Below are positions 14,146 through 22,921 of a DNA stretch of 36,376 bases, in pieces. The notes beneath the pieces are model-generated. The model saw only the letters and a list, made by a program, of their open reading frames with translations. It ran no database searches and was not told the DNA's origin. Location: positions 1 through 36,376 of IMG/VR virus record IMGVR_UViG_3300036759_000183. The stretch is one strand, 5' to 3'. The translations under genes were made by a program, and so were the position numbers. The DNA is from a virus. The stretch's first letter is position 1. Every line of letters begins with the position of its first letter.

Positions 14146-15015
14146 ATGGCCACAACACTGACAGCCGATATGGATGCAGTTACAACCACTGCCGCCTTAA
14201 ATGCAGGGCATGATCCGGTAAAAGCAAACGACATCTTGCAAATCGATGCGGAAAAAATGAAAGTGACATCGATTGCAGGGGACCCGATTCTCACTGTGAC
14301 CCGGGCGCAGGCGGGCACGACCGCGGCAGCGCATACGACGGGTGCGAATGTCGGGATCACATCCGGCGGCGCGAGCATCTGTGAACAGATTGCGCCGGGT
14401 GGCACCTATCCGGGCTTCATGCCGGTGCCGGCGTATGTCTATCTCGGCACGTGTGCCGATAGCTCGAGCGAGCCGACCTGGCAGGAGATTTCCAACGTCG
14501 AATCCGTGACGATCGCTTCCCCGTCGACCGCCATGCTCGATGTGACGAATTTGAATAATCCGAGCCGCATCGTGCAGCAGATTCCTGGTCTCACCACGCC
14601 GGGAGATGTGACCCTGACGGTCAACTACTGGCCGGACGATCCCACGCATGATGAAACGACGGGTCTGATTCATCTCTCGCAGACGAAAGAAATCCGGCCC
14701 TATCGGGTGGTGTGCAACTACGATTTGACCGATCCATCTAAGCAGCTTGTCGTCACGTTTGCCGGGTCGGTGACGGGTCTGCCCCTGAATTTCCAGGGCA
14801 CCGCTGTCATGAAACTGGTCGCGACCATCAAGCAGTATGGAGCGATGACAGTGGAACATGGTCAGAACGTGATGCCGGTTTCCGAAGGCAAGCCCGCGAC
14901 CTTGAAATTCGGCGGATCGACCCTGGGCGCTCCGACAGGCTCTCCGATCCCGACAAGACCCGTTCCCTCCATGCCATTGGCCAATGCGGTCCAAAGCTCT
15001 CCGATCCAGGCTTAA
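14146..15015 (+). CDS. major tail tube protein with N-terminal add-on domain
   Basis: A 289-residue tail protein. Residues 1-70 form a small beta module ending VTRAQAGTTAAAHTTGANV, a widespread phage add-on. The tail tube domain follows (PTWQEISNVESVTIASPSTA, NPSRIVQQIPGLTTPGDVTL, RVVCNYDLTDPSKQLVVTF). The tube forms stacked hexameric rings guided by the tape measure. AAGGAAGG precedes the ATG. Confidence 0.88.
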   Translation: MATTLTADMDAVTTTAALNAGHDPVKANDILQIDAEKMKVTSIAGDPILTVTRAQAGTTAAAHTTGANVGITSGGASICEQIAPGGTYPGFMPVPAYVYLGTCADSSSEPTWQEISNVESVTIASPSTAMLDVTNLNNPSRIVQQIPGLTTPGDVTLTVNYWPDDPTHDETTGLIHLSQTKEIRPYRVVCNYDLTDPSKQLVVTFAGSVTGLPLNFQGTAVMKLVATIKQYGAMTVEHGQNVMPVSEGKPATLKFGGSTLGAPTGSPIPTRPVPSMPLANAVQSSPIQA

Positions 15016-15018
15016 CCT

Positions 15019-15378
15019 ATGCCACAACGACAACCGAAGAAAATCGATCCCGTTCCGATCTTCCTCGCCGACGGCAAGGAACGGCATCTCTACTACACCT
15101 TCGAAGCCGCCGAAGTGATCGAGAAGGCGAATCAGGACAATTTGCCCAAAACGCGCCAGATGATTGTTATGTTGCATGCCGGCCTGGTTCATGACGAGCC
15201 CGATCTCACGCTTGAAAAGGTCCGTTCGCTCTGCGAGATGGCGAATGCGGAGTATTACAACGAGTGCATCCAGGAAGCGCTGAACCTGCAGCAGGCAAAC
15301 CCTACGCCGGCGCCGGAGGCGGACGCGATTCCCTCGGCGCCCGTCAACGGCCAGGCTCGACTGACTGGTACGAATTAG
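15019..15378 (+). CDS. tail assembly chaperone, short form (G-like)
   Basis: A 119-residue protein of the tail chaperone class placed between tail tube and tape measure. It is helical (YYTFEAAEVIEKANQDNL...). The last 25 codons overlap a second frame that supplies the extension of the long form. The short form would be the abundant product that keeps the tape measure soluble, as lambda gpG does. Confidence 0.8.
   Translation: MPQRQPKKIDPVPIFLADGKERHLYYTFEAAEVIEKANQDNLPKTRQMIVMLHAGLVHDEPDLTLEKVRSLCEMANAEYYNECIQEALNLQQANPTPAPEADAIPSAPVNGQARLTGTN
15297..15303 (+). promoter_or_regulatory. -1 frameshift slippery heptamer AAACCCT
   Basis: A AAC CCT is in the reading frame of the short chaperone and fits X XXY YYZ. 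A -1 shift here joins residue 94 to the downstream frame. It is followed within 10 bases by the GC palindrome CCGGCGCCGG, a possible stimulator. Confidence 0.75.
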
Positions 15379-15698
15379 TCGGATTCGCGCGCCTGCACCT
15401 GCATGTCCCGCAGGAGGAATTCTGGCAACTCACCCCGCGGCTCTTCTACGAGATGGTCGAACTCTGGCGTCGCTCGAATGAACACTGGGAAGCGGTGATC
15501 GGGCAGATTACCTTGCTGTTCTATCACGCAAACAAGAACTCTGAGGCGCCGGATTTGACGTTGCGGGACTTCACCCCTAGCGCGAAGGCGTGGATCGAAC
15601 CGGGCGCGCCTGGCGCGCACAGGCGGCCGGAATACGCGACCATGGGCGATCTCGACCGCTTCCTGAAGGGTATTCCCGGCATGCGGGTCCATAGCTGA
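15300..15698 (+). CDS. tail chaperone frameshift extension (GT-like long form)
   Basis: The -1 frame reads YAGAGGGRDSLG then GSTDWYELVGFARLHLHVPQ, EEFWQLTPRLFYEMVELW. The DWYEL and EFW.LTPR.FY patterns are typical of gpT-like or GTA gp10.1-like domains. No start codon with a ribosome site precedes this domain, so expression by frameshift from 15019 is likely, giving a long form of about 226 residues. The C-terminus ends 42 bases before the tape measure. Confidence 0.78.
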   Translation, partial: PYAGAGGGRDSLGARQRPGSTDWYELVGFARLHLHVPQEEFWQLTPRLFYEMVELWRRSNEHWEAVIGQITLLFYHANKNSEAPDLTLRDFTPSAKAWIEPGAPGAHRRPEYATMGDLDRFLKGIPGMRVHS

Positions 15699-15703
15699 AG
15701 CAG

Positions 15704-15742
15704 ATGAGCCCGCGATTTTGAGCGAGGCGAAGACTCCAATAT
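15704..15742 (+). repeat. interspersed gene-junction repeat, copy B
   Basis: ATGAGCCCGCGATTTTGAGC then GAGGCGAAGACTCCAA ends at the tape measure start codon. Same element as at 13664, in the same orientation and at the same place relative to the next gene. Confidence 0.7.
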
Positions 15743-18665
15743 GGAAACCTGGGAACGAGTCATCAACGTCATTCTCGGCTTGAAGACGGATCAGTACGCA
15801 TCCGCTCTGGCCTCGATCACGAAAGGCACGGATGCCGCCATGGCGAGCGTCCAGAAGTCCATGGGCACGGCGAACGTCTCGATGGACGGCGTGACGCAGG
15901 CGGCGGGCGCTACCTCTGCCGCCATGCAGGAGATCGCGAAAACGAGCGCGGTGGCCGGCATGGGCATGGATGCCGCTGCCAAGGGTACCAGCTCCACCAC
16001 GGCGGCCATGATGGCGTTGAATGCGTCCACCACCGCGGCCGGGAGTGGACTCGGGTTGGTTTCCAATGCCGCCGCGAGCACGGCGAAAGCCACCGAATCG
16101 AGCGCCGCGGCGATGAAGACGGCCAGCGTGAGCGCCGAAACGCTGGGCAGCTCGGCCGCGAAAGCGGCGGAAGCGACGGCGGCGAGTGCAACGAATCTGC
16201 AGAAAGCTTCCGGCTCGATCCAGCAGGCTGGCCAAACGGCCTCGAGTGCCAGCTCGTTCTTCCAGAATCTCGGAACGCGCGTCAGCTCTCTGATTCCGGG
16301 TCTCGGCAGCCTGGTCACGGTTGCCGGCGGCGTCGCGACGGGATTCGCCGGCATGCAGATCGCCGAAACGGTAGGCACCTGGCTCTTGAATACCGGGACC
16401 AAGGCGCTCGCCGCATCCGATGCGTTCAAGTCGATCAATAAGGCAGTTGGGGACGCGCAGGCAGCCTTTCAGGCAGCGGCCGGGAAGGGCATCGAGACGC
16501 TGGCGACAGCCATTACCCAGTTGCTGGGTCCTTCGCTCGAAAAACTGGTCTCCTGGGTGACCGAAGGGCTGAAATGGGTGACCGCTTTCGGCGATTGGTT
16601 CCAGAAATCGGGCATTCTGACCAGTGCCGCTAAGAGCTTATTCGACCAATTGGGCTTAGGGTTCAACAACGTAAGCACGACTGCGAATTCCACACTGGCG
16701 GGCATACTAGAAGCGCTCGGCATTCTTGGAACTAAACTCGATGCGAATGGACGGCAAGTCATCGATTGGCAGGCTACCTGGGCGAAGGCCTGTAAGGCTA
16801 TCGAAGATTCAGTCGTAGCGCTGCTAGCCGTGGTCGCTGTGGCTTCGGACCAATTGACCGGCCAATTGAACGATGCCAATGACAAGGTACAGCAGATGGG
16901 GAAGAAACATCATGATGCTCTCGTCAAGCTCTTTGATTTGCTGCCCGACAAGATCAAAAAGACCTTTCACGATATGGGCGATGATTTCGGCTATCTGTTT
17001 GGAAAGATCGGGGCTGGCCTCAATAGCGTCAATGAACAATCGAACAAGGGAGTCTTTTCGCCGGACCTAGCCCAACAATTCAAGGACAAAAAGGCCGCCA
17101 TACAAGGCTTTTTCGATAGTGTCGGCGAGGGCGTATCGAAACAGAAAGCGCTCAATGATGCCGCCCAGAAAACAACGCAGGCCATCCAGGGGCAAACAGC
17201 GGCGATCGACCAGTTAGCCACGACGCACGCCCGAGATTTCGCGAAGCTCTATAAAGACTGGCAGGACTTTCTCGACTTACAGCGAAAAGTAAATGCGGCG
17301 GTGGCGGCTTTTATCCCGACGTATGAACAGGCCGATAAGGTCTTTCAACAGATGGGCCGGGATGCGGTCTCGAGCCTCGATCGCGTCACGCAGGCCATGA
17401 ATTCGCTCAAGTTTGCGACCGACAAAGACATCGATGACATGGTCTACAACGTCAAAACCGGTTGGGAAAAGCAAGTGTCGCTCGCCGGCACATCGACGCA
17501 GGAAATCATGCGGCTCAACAAAGTCGCCTGGGATCAGATTGTACAGATCGTGCAGACGCAGTGGGCCACCATGAACGAGACGCAGCGCCAGGCCATCGCG
17601 CAGGCCGGGGACGAGATTCAGAAATCAGCCGCCAAATATAACCAGATCCTCGGCAAAACCACAACCGATACCGCGAAGGCGACCGATGATCAGTCCAAGC
17701 TCTGGCAGCAGTGCGCGCAGAACATGAACCGCGCCATCAAGCAGGCAGCCTCGGACATCACGGATACGCTCTGGTCGGGCGACAAGAGTTTCGGAGAAGT
17801 CACCAAATCGATGTTGACCGATATCGGCAAGATGTTCACGCAGACATTCGTGCAGACCGGTCTCCAGGCGGTTCAGAAATTTGTGACGGATGGCACGAAA
17901 GGCTTGCAGGATTTCTTCAAAAACATGGGTGGCCTTGGCGGGCTCTTCGGCGGCGGCGGATCCACCACTGTGCAGACGGGGACGCAAACGGGAACTGGCA
18001 CAGGCAGCAGTGCCGCCGGGGCCTTATCCGGCATCGGCGGGGCGGTCAGTCTGGTTTCAGGCGCGGTTTCCGCCATCAGCGGCGTAATCAGCAATTTTCA
18101 GCTCAAAGGCCAGACAAAGGTCATGGAAAACACGCAGCAGCTGACGGGCATGATCTTTTACGATGTCCATGGCTTGGCCATCGAGGGCATTGCGTATTTC
18201 CATTTCATGGAAAAGTGGGTTTTCGCGTTTGCCAGCAAACTCGATACCCTGGTGAGCGGCGTAGCCGGCCTCGTGAGTCGCATCGACCGCGATATCATGC
18301 CCATCCTGCGTGATTTTCGTTTCGATGTGGTGGGCCGTATCGACCGCGACATCATGCCGGCGCTGCGAACCATGGCCGGTTTGGGCGGCCTTGCTAGCGC
18401 AGCCCCCAGCTTCAACCTTCAGCCCATCATCGACAGTTTCCAGAGCGCGATTTCCTCCATCCAGTCCTCTTTCAGCTCAATTTCATTGGGCAATCTGAGC
18501 ATCGATTTGTCGCCCTTGGTTTCCGTCATGTCCGATGTCCGCGCAGCACTCTCACAAGGCGCTTTGCGGCCAAATGTCGTGTTGACGGTCCAAACCGGCG
18601 TCTCGACACAGCAAGTCGCCAATGAAATCGTGCGGCAGCTGCAATTGGCTGGCGTGATCCGTTGA
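15741..18665 (+). CDS. tail tape measure protein
   Basis: A 974-residue protein that sets tail length. The N-terminal 200 residues are Ala/Ser/Thr-rich helix. A hydrophobic region lies near 190-215 (GLGSLVTVAGGVATGFAGMQ), followed by helices. A Gly-rich linker (about 735-780) precedes the C-terminal part, where two copies of RIDRDIMP occur close together. It is the longest gene of the window and sits after the chaperones, as expected. At about 0.15 nm per residue it would imply a tail near 145 nm. Confidence 0.93.
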   Translation: METWERVINVILGLKTDQYASALASITKGTDAAMASVQKSMGTANVSMDGVTQAAGATSAAMQEIAKTSAVAGMGMDAAAKGTSSTTAAMMALNASTTAAGSGLGLVSNAAASTAKATESSAAAMKTASVSAETLGSSAAKAAEATAASATNLQKASGSIQQAGQTASSASSFFQNLGTRVSSLIPGLGSLVTVAGGVATGFAGMQIAETVGTWLLNTGTKALAASDAFKSINKAVGDAQAAFQAAAGKGIETLATAITQLLGPSLEKLVSWVTEGLKWVTAFGDWFQKSGILTSAAKSLFDQLGLGFNNVSTTANSTLAGILEALGILGTKLDANGRQVIDWQATWAKACKAIEDSVVALLAVVAVASDQLTGQLNDANDKVQQMGKKHHDALVKLFDLLPDKIKKTFHDMGDDFGYLFGKIGAGLNSVNEQSNKGVFSPDLAQQFKDKKAAIQGFFDSVGEGVSKQKALNDAAQKTTQAIQGQTAAIDQLATTHARDFAKLYKDWQDFLDLQRKVNAAVAAFIPTYEQADKVFQQMGRDAVSSLDRVTQAMNSLKFATDKDIDDMVYNVKTGWEKQVSLAGTSTQEIMRLNKVAWDQIVQIVQTQWATMNETQRQAIAQAGDEIQKSAAKYNQILGKTTTDTAKATDDQSKLWQQCAQNMNRAIKQAASDITDTLWSGDKSFGEVTKSMLTDIGKMFTQTFVQTGLQAVQKFVTDGTKGLQDFFKNMGGLGGLFGGGGSTTVQTGTQTGTGTGSSAAGALSGIGGAVSLVSGAVSAISGVISNFQLKGQTKVMENTQQLTGMIFYDVHGLAIEGIAYFHFMEKWVFAFASKLDTLVSGVAGLVSRIDRDIMPILRDFRFDVVGRIDRDIMPALRTMAGLGGLASAAPSFNLQPIIDSFQSAISSIQSSFSSISLGNLSIDLSPLVSVMSDVRAALSQGALRPNVVLTVQTGVSTQQVANEIVRQLQLAGVIR

Positions 18666-19558
18666 AATTCGATATCTACATCAACGGCGTGCGCCTCGAT
18701 AGCTGGACACGGGCGCAGATTGTCTTGGATGCGGCCTATAACACGAATGCATCATTTACCGCCTGGACGGCGGGCACGGGACCATGGTTGACCAATCTTT
18801 CCAAGGTCCGGATTACGGGCCGGGAGTGCCGGCCGGAAACCGCGAGCTGGGGATTCGAGGAAACGAACGATCTGGACGCCTGGTCTCTCGCCGGTTTGAC
18901 GAGCGCGGGCATCGATTCAACGCAATCGGCCTACGGCATGGGGTCCTGGGCGTTGAACTGGAGCGACCCGGCAAATGCGGCGAAAATCTATCGATCGTTT
19001 TCCGCGCCGGAGAACATGCACGGCCTCGTGTTCTGGGGCTGGCTGAACCTCGCGTATCGGCAACCGACCTTCAAGCCGCAAGTGACCGTCCAGGCCTATG
19101 CGCATAACGCGGACGGTACCGAATGGACGTCAGGCTTGGCCGTCGTTCCCGAAAGCAGTGCGTGGAAAGCGATCGGGCTGCGGATCGCGCCCACGCCAGC
19201 GATCGAGAAGTATCCGACGCAAATCAGCGAGTGGGGCTTTCGCCTGCAATTTGCCGATCCGATCCCGCCGGCCTTGCGCGGGCAGTTACTCTTTACCATC
19301 CATCTCGATTCGATCGAATTATGCGGCCGGGTGTATTCGCAAACGATTACACTGCCGCCATTCCGTGCGGATACGCCGGCGGGATGTCTGCTGCCCTTCA
19401 GCCCGCATCCGTGCCAGCAATGGAACAGTTTCACTTGGGCCGATGAGCTGCATGTGAAGCCCACCGATTCCGGTTGGTGCCCGACGGGCGGCCTGTGGAA
19501 TCAGTTCACTTGGGCGAGTGAACTGAATGTGAATCCGAATGACGTGCAATGGGGATGA
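18662..19558 (+). CDS. distal tail protein with repeated Trp motif
   Basis: A 298-residue protein starting at a TTG that overlaps the tape measure stop. A beta-sandwich-like centre (GFEETNDLDAWS... GSWALNWSDPANAAKIY... LVFWGWLNL) resembles carbohydrate-binding modules of distal tail proteins. Near the C-terminus two related segments occur: WNSFTWADELHVKPTDSGW and WNQFTWASELNVNPNDVQW. It is likely at the tail tip and may bind host glycans; this is inferred from fold pattern and position. Confidence 0.6.
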   Translation: MKFDIYINGVRLDSWTRAQIVLDAAYNTNASFTAWTAGTGPWLTNLSKVRITGRECRPETASWGFEETNDLDAWSLAGLTSAGIDSTQSAYGMGSWALNWSDPANAAKIYRSFSAPENMHGLVFWGWLNLAYRQPTFKPQVTVQAYAHNADGTEWTSGLAVVPESSAWKAIGLRIAPTPAIEKYPTQISEWGFRLQFADPIPPALRGQLLFTIHLDSIELCGRVYSQTITLPPFRADTPAGCLLPFSPHPCQQWNSFTWADELHVKPTDSGWCPTGGLWNQFTWASELNVNPNDVQWG

Positions 19559-19627
19559 ACCGCAAGGCGAAGGCGCAGAGTGTTGAGCCCGCGCTTCTCA
19601 GCGTGGCGAAGGCGCAGAGTGTTGAGC
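19553..19627 (+). repeat. interspersed gene-junction repeat, tandem copies C
   Basis: Two copies in tandem: one partial (GGCGAAGGCGCAGAGTGTTG) and one full (TTGAGCCCGCGCTTCTCAGC, then GTGGCGAAGGCGCAGAGTG). They overlap the start of the small gene at 19555 and are translated as AKAQSVE twice. Confidence 0.7.
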
Positions 19628-19815
19628 GCCGGCGCTATCTGTTCTCCGAGCAGGAGTACGCCTTCGTCCTACGCCATCGCCAGGCGATCGAGAAGCTGGA
19701 AAGCGCCTTGCAAGGCGGTCTGCAATTGATCGCTGACCAGCAGGGCCTGGCGGATGGAAAGTTTGTCTTGACCGCCGATCTGACGGCATTGGAGGAAGAA
19801 CATGGCGTGGCCTAG
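19555..19815 (+). CDS. small tail-region hypothetical protein
   Basis: An 86-residue protein from the ATG at 19555, which overlaps the previous stop as ATGA. Its first 20 codons are two copies of a repeated DNA element (translated AKAQSVE twice), so the functional start may be further in, for example the GTG at 19603. The rest is helical (QEYAFVLRHRQAIEKLESAL) and ends LTADLTALEEEHGVA. Function is unknown. Confidence 0.55.
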   Translation: MNRKAKAQSVEPALLSVAKAQSVERRRYLFSEQEYAFVLRHRQAIEKLESALQGGLQLIADQQGLADGKFVLTADLTALEEEHGVA

Positions 19816-20671
19816 TCCGGTTACTGCCGGCCAGACGGCAACGGCGAATCAATATAACGCGCTCGTCACGGCCGTGCAGACCTGGGGCGGCGATGTCGAC
19901 GCGGCCGGTTATGCGCTGAAAAATCTCGGCAGCCTCGTCATCAACGCGAATGGCTCGATCGATGTCTCAGCCGGCGGCTTCTCGATCAAAGGTCCAGTCA
20001 ATCTGACGGGCATCGAAGGCAATGGCGTCACGGCCACGGCCGGTGATGCAGCCGCCATCAGCCTTTACACGAAATCGGGGCAGAATCCCGCTCTGGTCAG
20101 TTCGAAGTCGATTGTAGAAGTCCGCAGCGCAGATACATCGCGGCTAATCCGCCTGTCGGCCGTGCCCGGACAGGAAGAATTCATTCAGCCCGCTTCCGGC
20201 CGATTGCGCCTCGCTTCCAGCGTCGATGTCGATACGGATCTGAGCCTGGGTGGAAAGCTGACGGTAGGCGGTGCGACGCAATTTTCCGCCCCGCAAAGTA
20301 TCAGCTTCGGATCCAATTGGCAAACTTGGACTCCAAGCATAACAGCGTTAAGCCCGATGACTTTCACCGGGACGGGTTATCTTCTCAATGTATATATCCG
20401 TATTGGCCCGCTCCTCTTCTTTCATTTGAGCTTTCAAGGGAATCTCAGCGGCACCGCTTCGGGGCAAATCAATTTCAGCTTGCCCGTGCTGTTCACAGGG
20501 CCTTATGCTCAGATTTACGGCAGCGGTAATGTTGGTAGCGGCAACTCCCAAACGAACTTTATCGCGCTTGTGACCTCCTCCGGCGGCCAGGCGAACCTGC
20601 CTGGGAATGTCAACTTCGCTTTAGGAAACAATCTGGTGTTTCATTTCAGCGGTTTTTACCGCTGCGCTTGA
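19802..20671 (+). CDS. tail fibre-like / receptor-binding candidate
   Basis: A 289-residue protein. The N-terminus MAWPSPVTAGQTATANQYNAL is typical of phage fibre proteins. A beta-rich repeat region follows (ALKNLGSLVINANGSIDVSAGG, LSLGGKLTVGGATQFS). The C-terminal domain (WQTWTPSITALSPMTFTG..., ending FHFSGFYRC) looks like a trimeric jelly-roll tip. It is a likely host-recognition determinant. Confidence 0.75.
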   Translation: MAWPSPVTAGQTATANQYNALVTAVQTWGGDVDAAGYALKNLGSLVINANGSIDVSAGGFSIKGPVNLTGIEGNGVTATAGDAAAISLYTKSGQNPALVSSKSIVEVRSADTSRLIRLSAVPGQEEFIQPASGRLRLASSVDVDTDLSLGGKLTVGGATQFSAPQSISFGSNWQTWTPSITALSPMTFTGTGYLLNVYIRIGPLLFFHLSFQGNLSGTASGQINFSLPVLFTGPYAQIYGSGNVGSGNSQTNFIALVTSSGGQANLPGNVNFALGNNLVFHFSGFYRCA

Positions 20672-20674
20672 TGA

Positions 20675-22036
20675 ATGATTCTCGTTGTCGATCGCTCGAA
20701 AGGCGCGGGCACCATCCGGTTAGCCCAATTTCCGCCCACCGATTATCGCGGCAGCGACTTCTCGATGGAAGTCGCCTGGCCCAAAGGCGGGCCTGGTGGC
20801 GACTGGTGGTTCCGCGGCCGCTTGGTGGATGCGGAAGGCTATAGCTGGTCCTCTGAAACGATCCAATCGCCGAATCCGAACGGGCCCGAACCCGCAAGCA
20901 CGTATCTGATTCCCTGGCTCATCGGGCCGGACGCCTTGCCTCCCCGGATGGCGAAGACCTTCGACCCCTCCCGCGTCACGGAAATCTGGTTCGACTGCTG
21001 GCTCTCGCCGGACTTGACGCAAACGTTTGAAATCGGCGTGGACTGGGTGATTCTAGGAGCGCCAAAATTTGCGCCCTGGTCGTTGAGAACATCCACTCTG
21101 CCGGCAAGCGTGATACAAACACTTTTCGGCGGTCTCATCAGCTCCGTCCAGATGCGCGATCCCGGTGCCTCCGATGGGACGGTGACGCTGAATTACACGT
21201 GCCGCGACTACAAGTTATTCACCGATGGCCGGACCTGGAACAAAGACTACACGAATCTCGGTCTCTGGGATGACCAGATCATCAGCGAAGTGCTGACGGG
21301 CACGGGCTTGACGCCTTCGATTCTCAAACTGGGACCGATCGCGCATACGGCCGTCCTGGCTTTGAACTTTCAATATCAGACTGTCACGCAAGTTCTCGAT
21401 ACGATCGCCAAGGCGACGGGCCTGGTCTGGTTCATCGATGCTGACGGCACGTTCAACTATGTCGTGCCCGATTCCCAGCCCGTGATTGTCGCCTTGACGG
21501 ATCAGCCAGGCGGCGATAATTTCCGCGTCGATGAATATGACGAGGACTTCTTCGCACCCGCCAATGATGTGACCTTTATCGGCGATGGCGTGACGGCGCA
21601 TGTCTATGATCAGGCCTCGATCGATACCTACGGCCTGCTCCAATGGACCGATTACGACATGCGCGTCACGAAGGCGGACACCGCGCTACAATTCGCGCAG
21701 ACTGATCTCGCCCGCAGCTCGACGCCGAACGAGCGCGGCCAATTCACATGCTGGAAAGTCGGCGCGAAGCCGGGAAACATCGTGCGAGCGACGGCGGCAC
21801 GGTACGGCTGGAATCAGAAAGATTTTGCGGTGCAGCGTGTCGAGATGACGCAGATGGCGAATCGGGCGGCCGATACGGAAGTCGTCCTCACCGTTGGCGA
21901 TTACAACCCGACGTTGGCGGATGCCATGGCGCAGATCGCAAAACAGGTCGCGACCAGCTCGGGGCCGGAAGGACCCCCAGGAGCGCAAGGCCCCGCGGGA
22001 GCGCCCGGAAAAGATGGCGAGATGGTCTGGACTTAA
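20675..22036 (+). CDS. tail hub/baseplate-like protein with collagen-like tail
   Basis: A 453-residue protein. The first 140 residues are a beta-rich module similar in style to the upstream distal tail protein (WWFRGRLVDAEGYSWSSETI, EIGVDWVILGAP). The middle (FGGLISSVQMRD, TLNYTCRDYKLFTDGRTW, ITQ-like hub strands, DTIAKATGLVWFIDADGTFNY) resembles siphovirus tail hub proteins of the gp27/gpJ core. The C-terminus is a short Gly-X-Y stretch (GPEGPPGAQGPAGAPGKDG). It is the last gene of the plus morphogenesis block. Confidence 0.75.
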   Translation: MILVVDRSKGAGTIRLAQFPPTDYRGSDFSMEVAWPKGGPGGDWWFRGRLVDAEGYSWSSETIQSPNPNGPEPASTYLIPWLIGPDALPPRMAKTFDPSRVTEIWFDCWLSPDLTQTFEIGVDWVILGAPKFAPWSLRTSTLPASVIQTLFGGLISSVQMRDPGASDGTVTLNYTCRDYKLFTDGRTWNKDYTNLGLWDDQIISEVLTGTGLTPSILKLGPIAHTAVLALNFQYQTVTQVLDTIAKATGLVWFIDADGTFNYVVPDSQPVIVALTDQPGGDNFRVDEYDEDFFAPANDVTFIGDGVTAHVYDQASIDTYGLLQWTDYDMRVTKADTALQFAQTDLARSSTPNERGQFTCWKVGAKPGNIVRATAARYGWNQKDFAVQRVEMTQMANRAADTEVVLTVGDYNPTLADAMAQIAKQVATSSGPEGPPGAQGPAGAPGKDGEMVWT

Positions 22037-22057
22037 GATCTGCGCTGTTCACTACGT

Positions 22058-22486
22058 CTAGGGCAAGGAGCCGCAAACCTGGGTCACCGTTGACCACTGC
22101 TCTTTCAGTCCAGAGACATCGAATTCGACGGTGGCGGGCCGGGCCTGAAAAGGTGTGAATTCCAAATAAAAGTGCTTTGAATTCAAAAGTTGCTTGGCAA
22201 GTTTATTGGGATTTGGAGAAAACAGCGCATTGCGGCTATTGGCTTCGCCCCAATCTTCCTGAATAGGAGCACCTTCATCGAATTTGAGCCGAACGCTGGC
22301 TTTGTTAGTCCCGTATTTGGCCTCGACAACAGTCGTCGCAAAGAGATAAAGCTCTAAACCCTCCTTTTTTCCGTTGTTGCAGCGGACGTAGTTTTATTGC
22401 GCTTCATCTCCCAAGGGGCCGAATTCGACTGCCCTAGCAGAAGAGTTCCCATTAAGCCCATTAAGACTGGCAGCTTTGGATACATG
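22058..22486 (-). pseudogene. secreted VasI/TagO-like protein, apparent frameshift
   Basis: On the minus strand an ATG at 22486 with GGGAGG upstream opens MYPKLPVLMGLMGTLLLG..., a signal peptide followed by APWEMKRNK, and then stops at 22354. A second frame continues without a break: NYVRCNNGKKEGLELYLFA..., VRLKFDEGAPIQEDWG, ALFSPNPNKLAKQLL, FYLEFTPFQARPATVEFDV, and ends CGSLP at 22058. Adding one A to the A-run at 22392-22395 would fuse them into one reading frame of about 142 residues. The C-terminal pattern (F.DG..W, LF.P, F.PF...P.T..FDV.GL) is that of VasI/TagO-like secreted proteins; family assignment is from memory. Confidence 0.65.
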
Positions 22487-22504
22487 GCGAGAACCTCCCT
22501 TCGC

Positions 22505-22738
22505 CTAGCGTATTTTCAAAATTTGTTCGACCTGACTCAAGCGCGCATCGAGCACGCCTTCGACACGTAAAAGCTCAGACTTAAGTTCGTTCCGTAACGA
22601 AGTGATTTGTTGATTGATGTTCTTATCCAGGCTCTGTATCGCATAGCGGACCCAGAAGGTGTTCAGGATCAGAGCCGTGATGGCGACAATAAGAGCGCTC
22701 GAAGCAGAGACGATCGCGACGGTTGTGTTCGTGTCCAT
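22505..22738 (-). CDS. small membrane coiled-coil protein (holin-like candidate)
   Basis: A 77-residue protein. One hydrophobic helix (about 8-30; VAIVSASSALIVAITALILN) is followed by a long coiled coil (SLDKNINQQITSLRNELKSE... LSQVEQIL). The ATG follows the upstream stop directly (TAA ATG). The shape is like hemolysin XhlA-type or other phage membrane proteins, and like those at 3112-3330 and 35191-35460. Lysis or exclusion roles are both possible. Confidence 0.65.
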   Translation of the reverse strand: MDTNTTVAIVSASSALIVAITALILNTFWVRYAIQSLDKNINQQITSLRNELKSELLRVEGVLDARLSQVEQILKIR

Positions 22739-22921
22739 TTACTTGGCTTCGCTATTCCTCTTGATCCATTCGTCGAAAATCTCGTCCAGGACATACCTCA
22801 GCTTCAGGCCCCGTTCGTCGGCTAGCTTTTGAAGCATTTTCCATTTCTTTTCTGATACGTTCCGCACAGAAATAGTCACCCGGCGATCCCCCGACGAATT
22901 CTTGGGTTCCTTCCTGGTCAT
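22739..22921 (-). CDS. ribbon-helix-helix-like DNA-binding protein
   Basis: A 60-residue protein from the ATG at 22921 (an ATG one codon upstream is equivalent). RRVTISVRNVSEKKWKML gives the strand and first helix, and LADERGLKLRYVLDEIFDEWI gives the second half of a CopG/Arc-like fold. It heads the minus trio that ends in the secreted protein and lies next to a palindrome at the divergent promoter. It probably autoregulates and may repress the plus early promoter. Confidence 0.6.
   Translation of the reverse strand: MTRKEPKNSSGDRRVTISVRNVSEKKWKMLQKLADERGLKLRYVLDEIFDEWIKRNSEAK

Noticed and set aside
22037-22500. A non-coding gap after the tail hub gene
   Set aside because: The minus strand holds the split secreted-protein gene, so the region is not empty.
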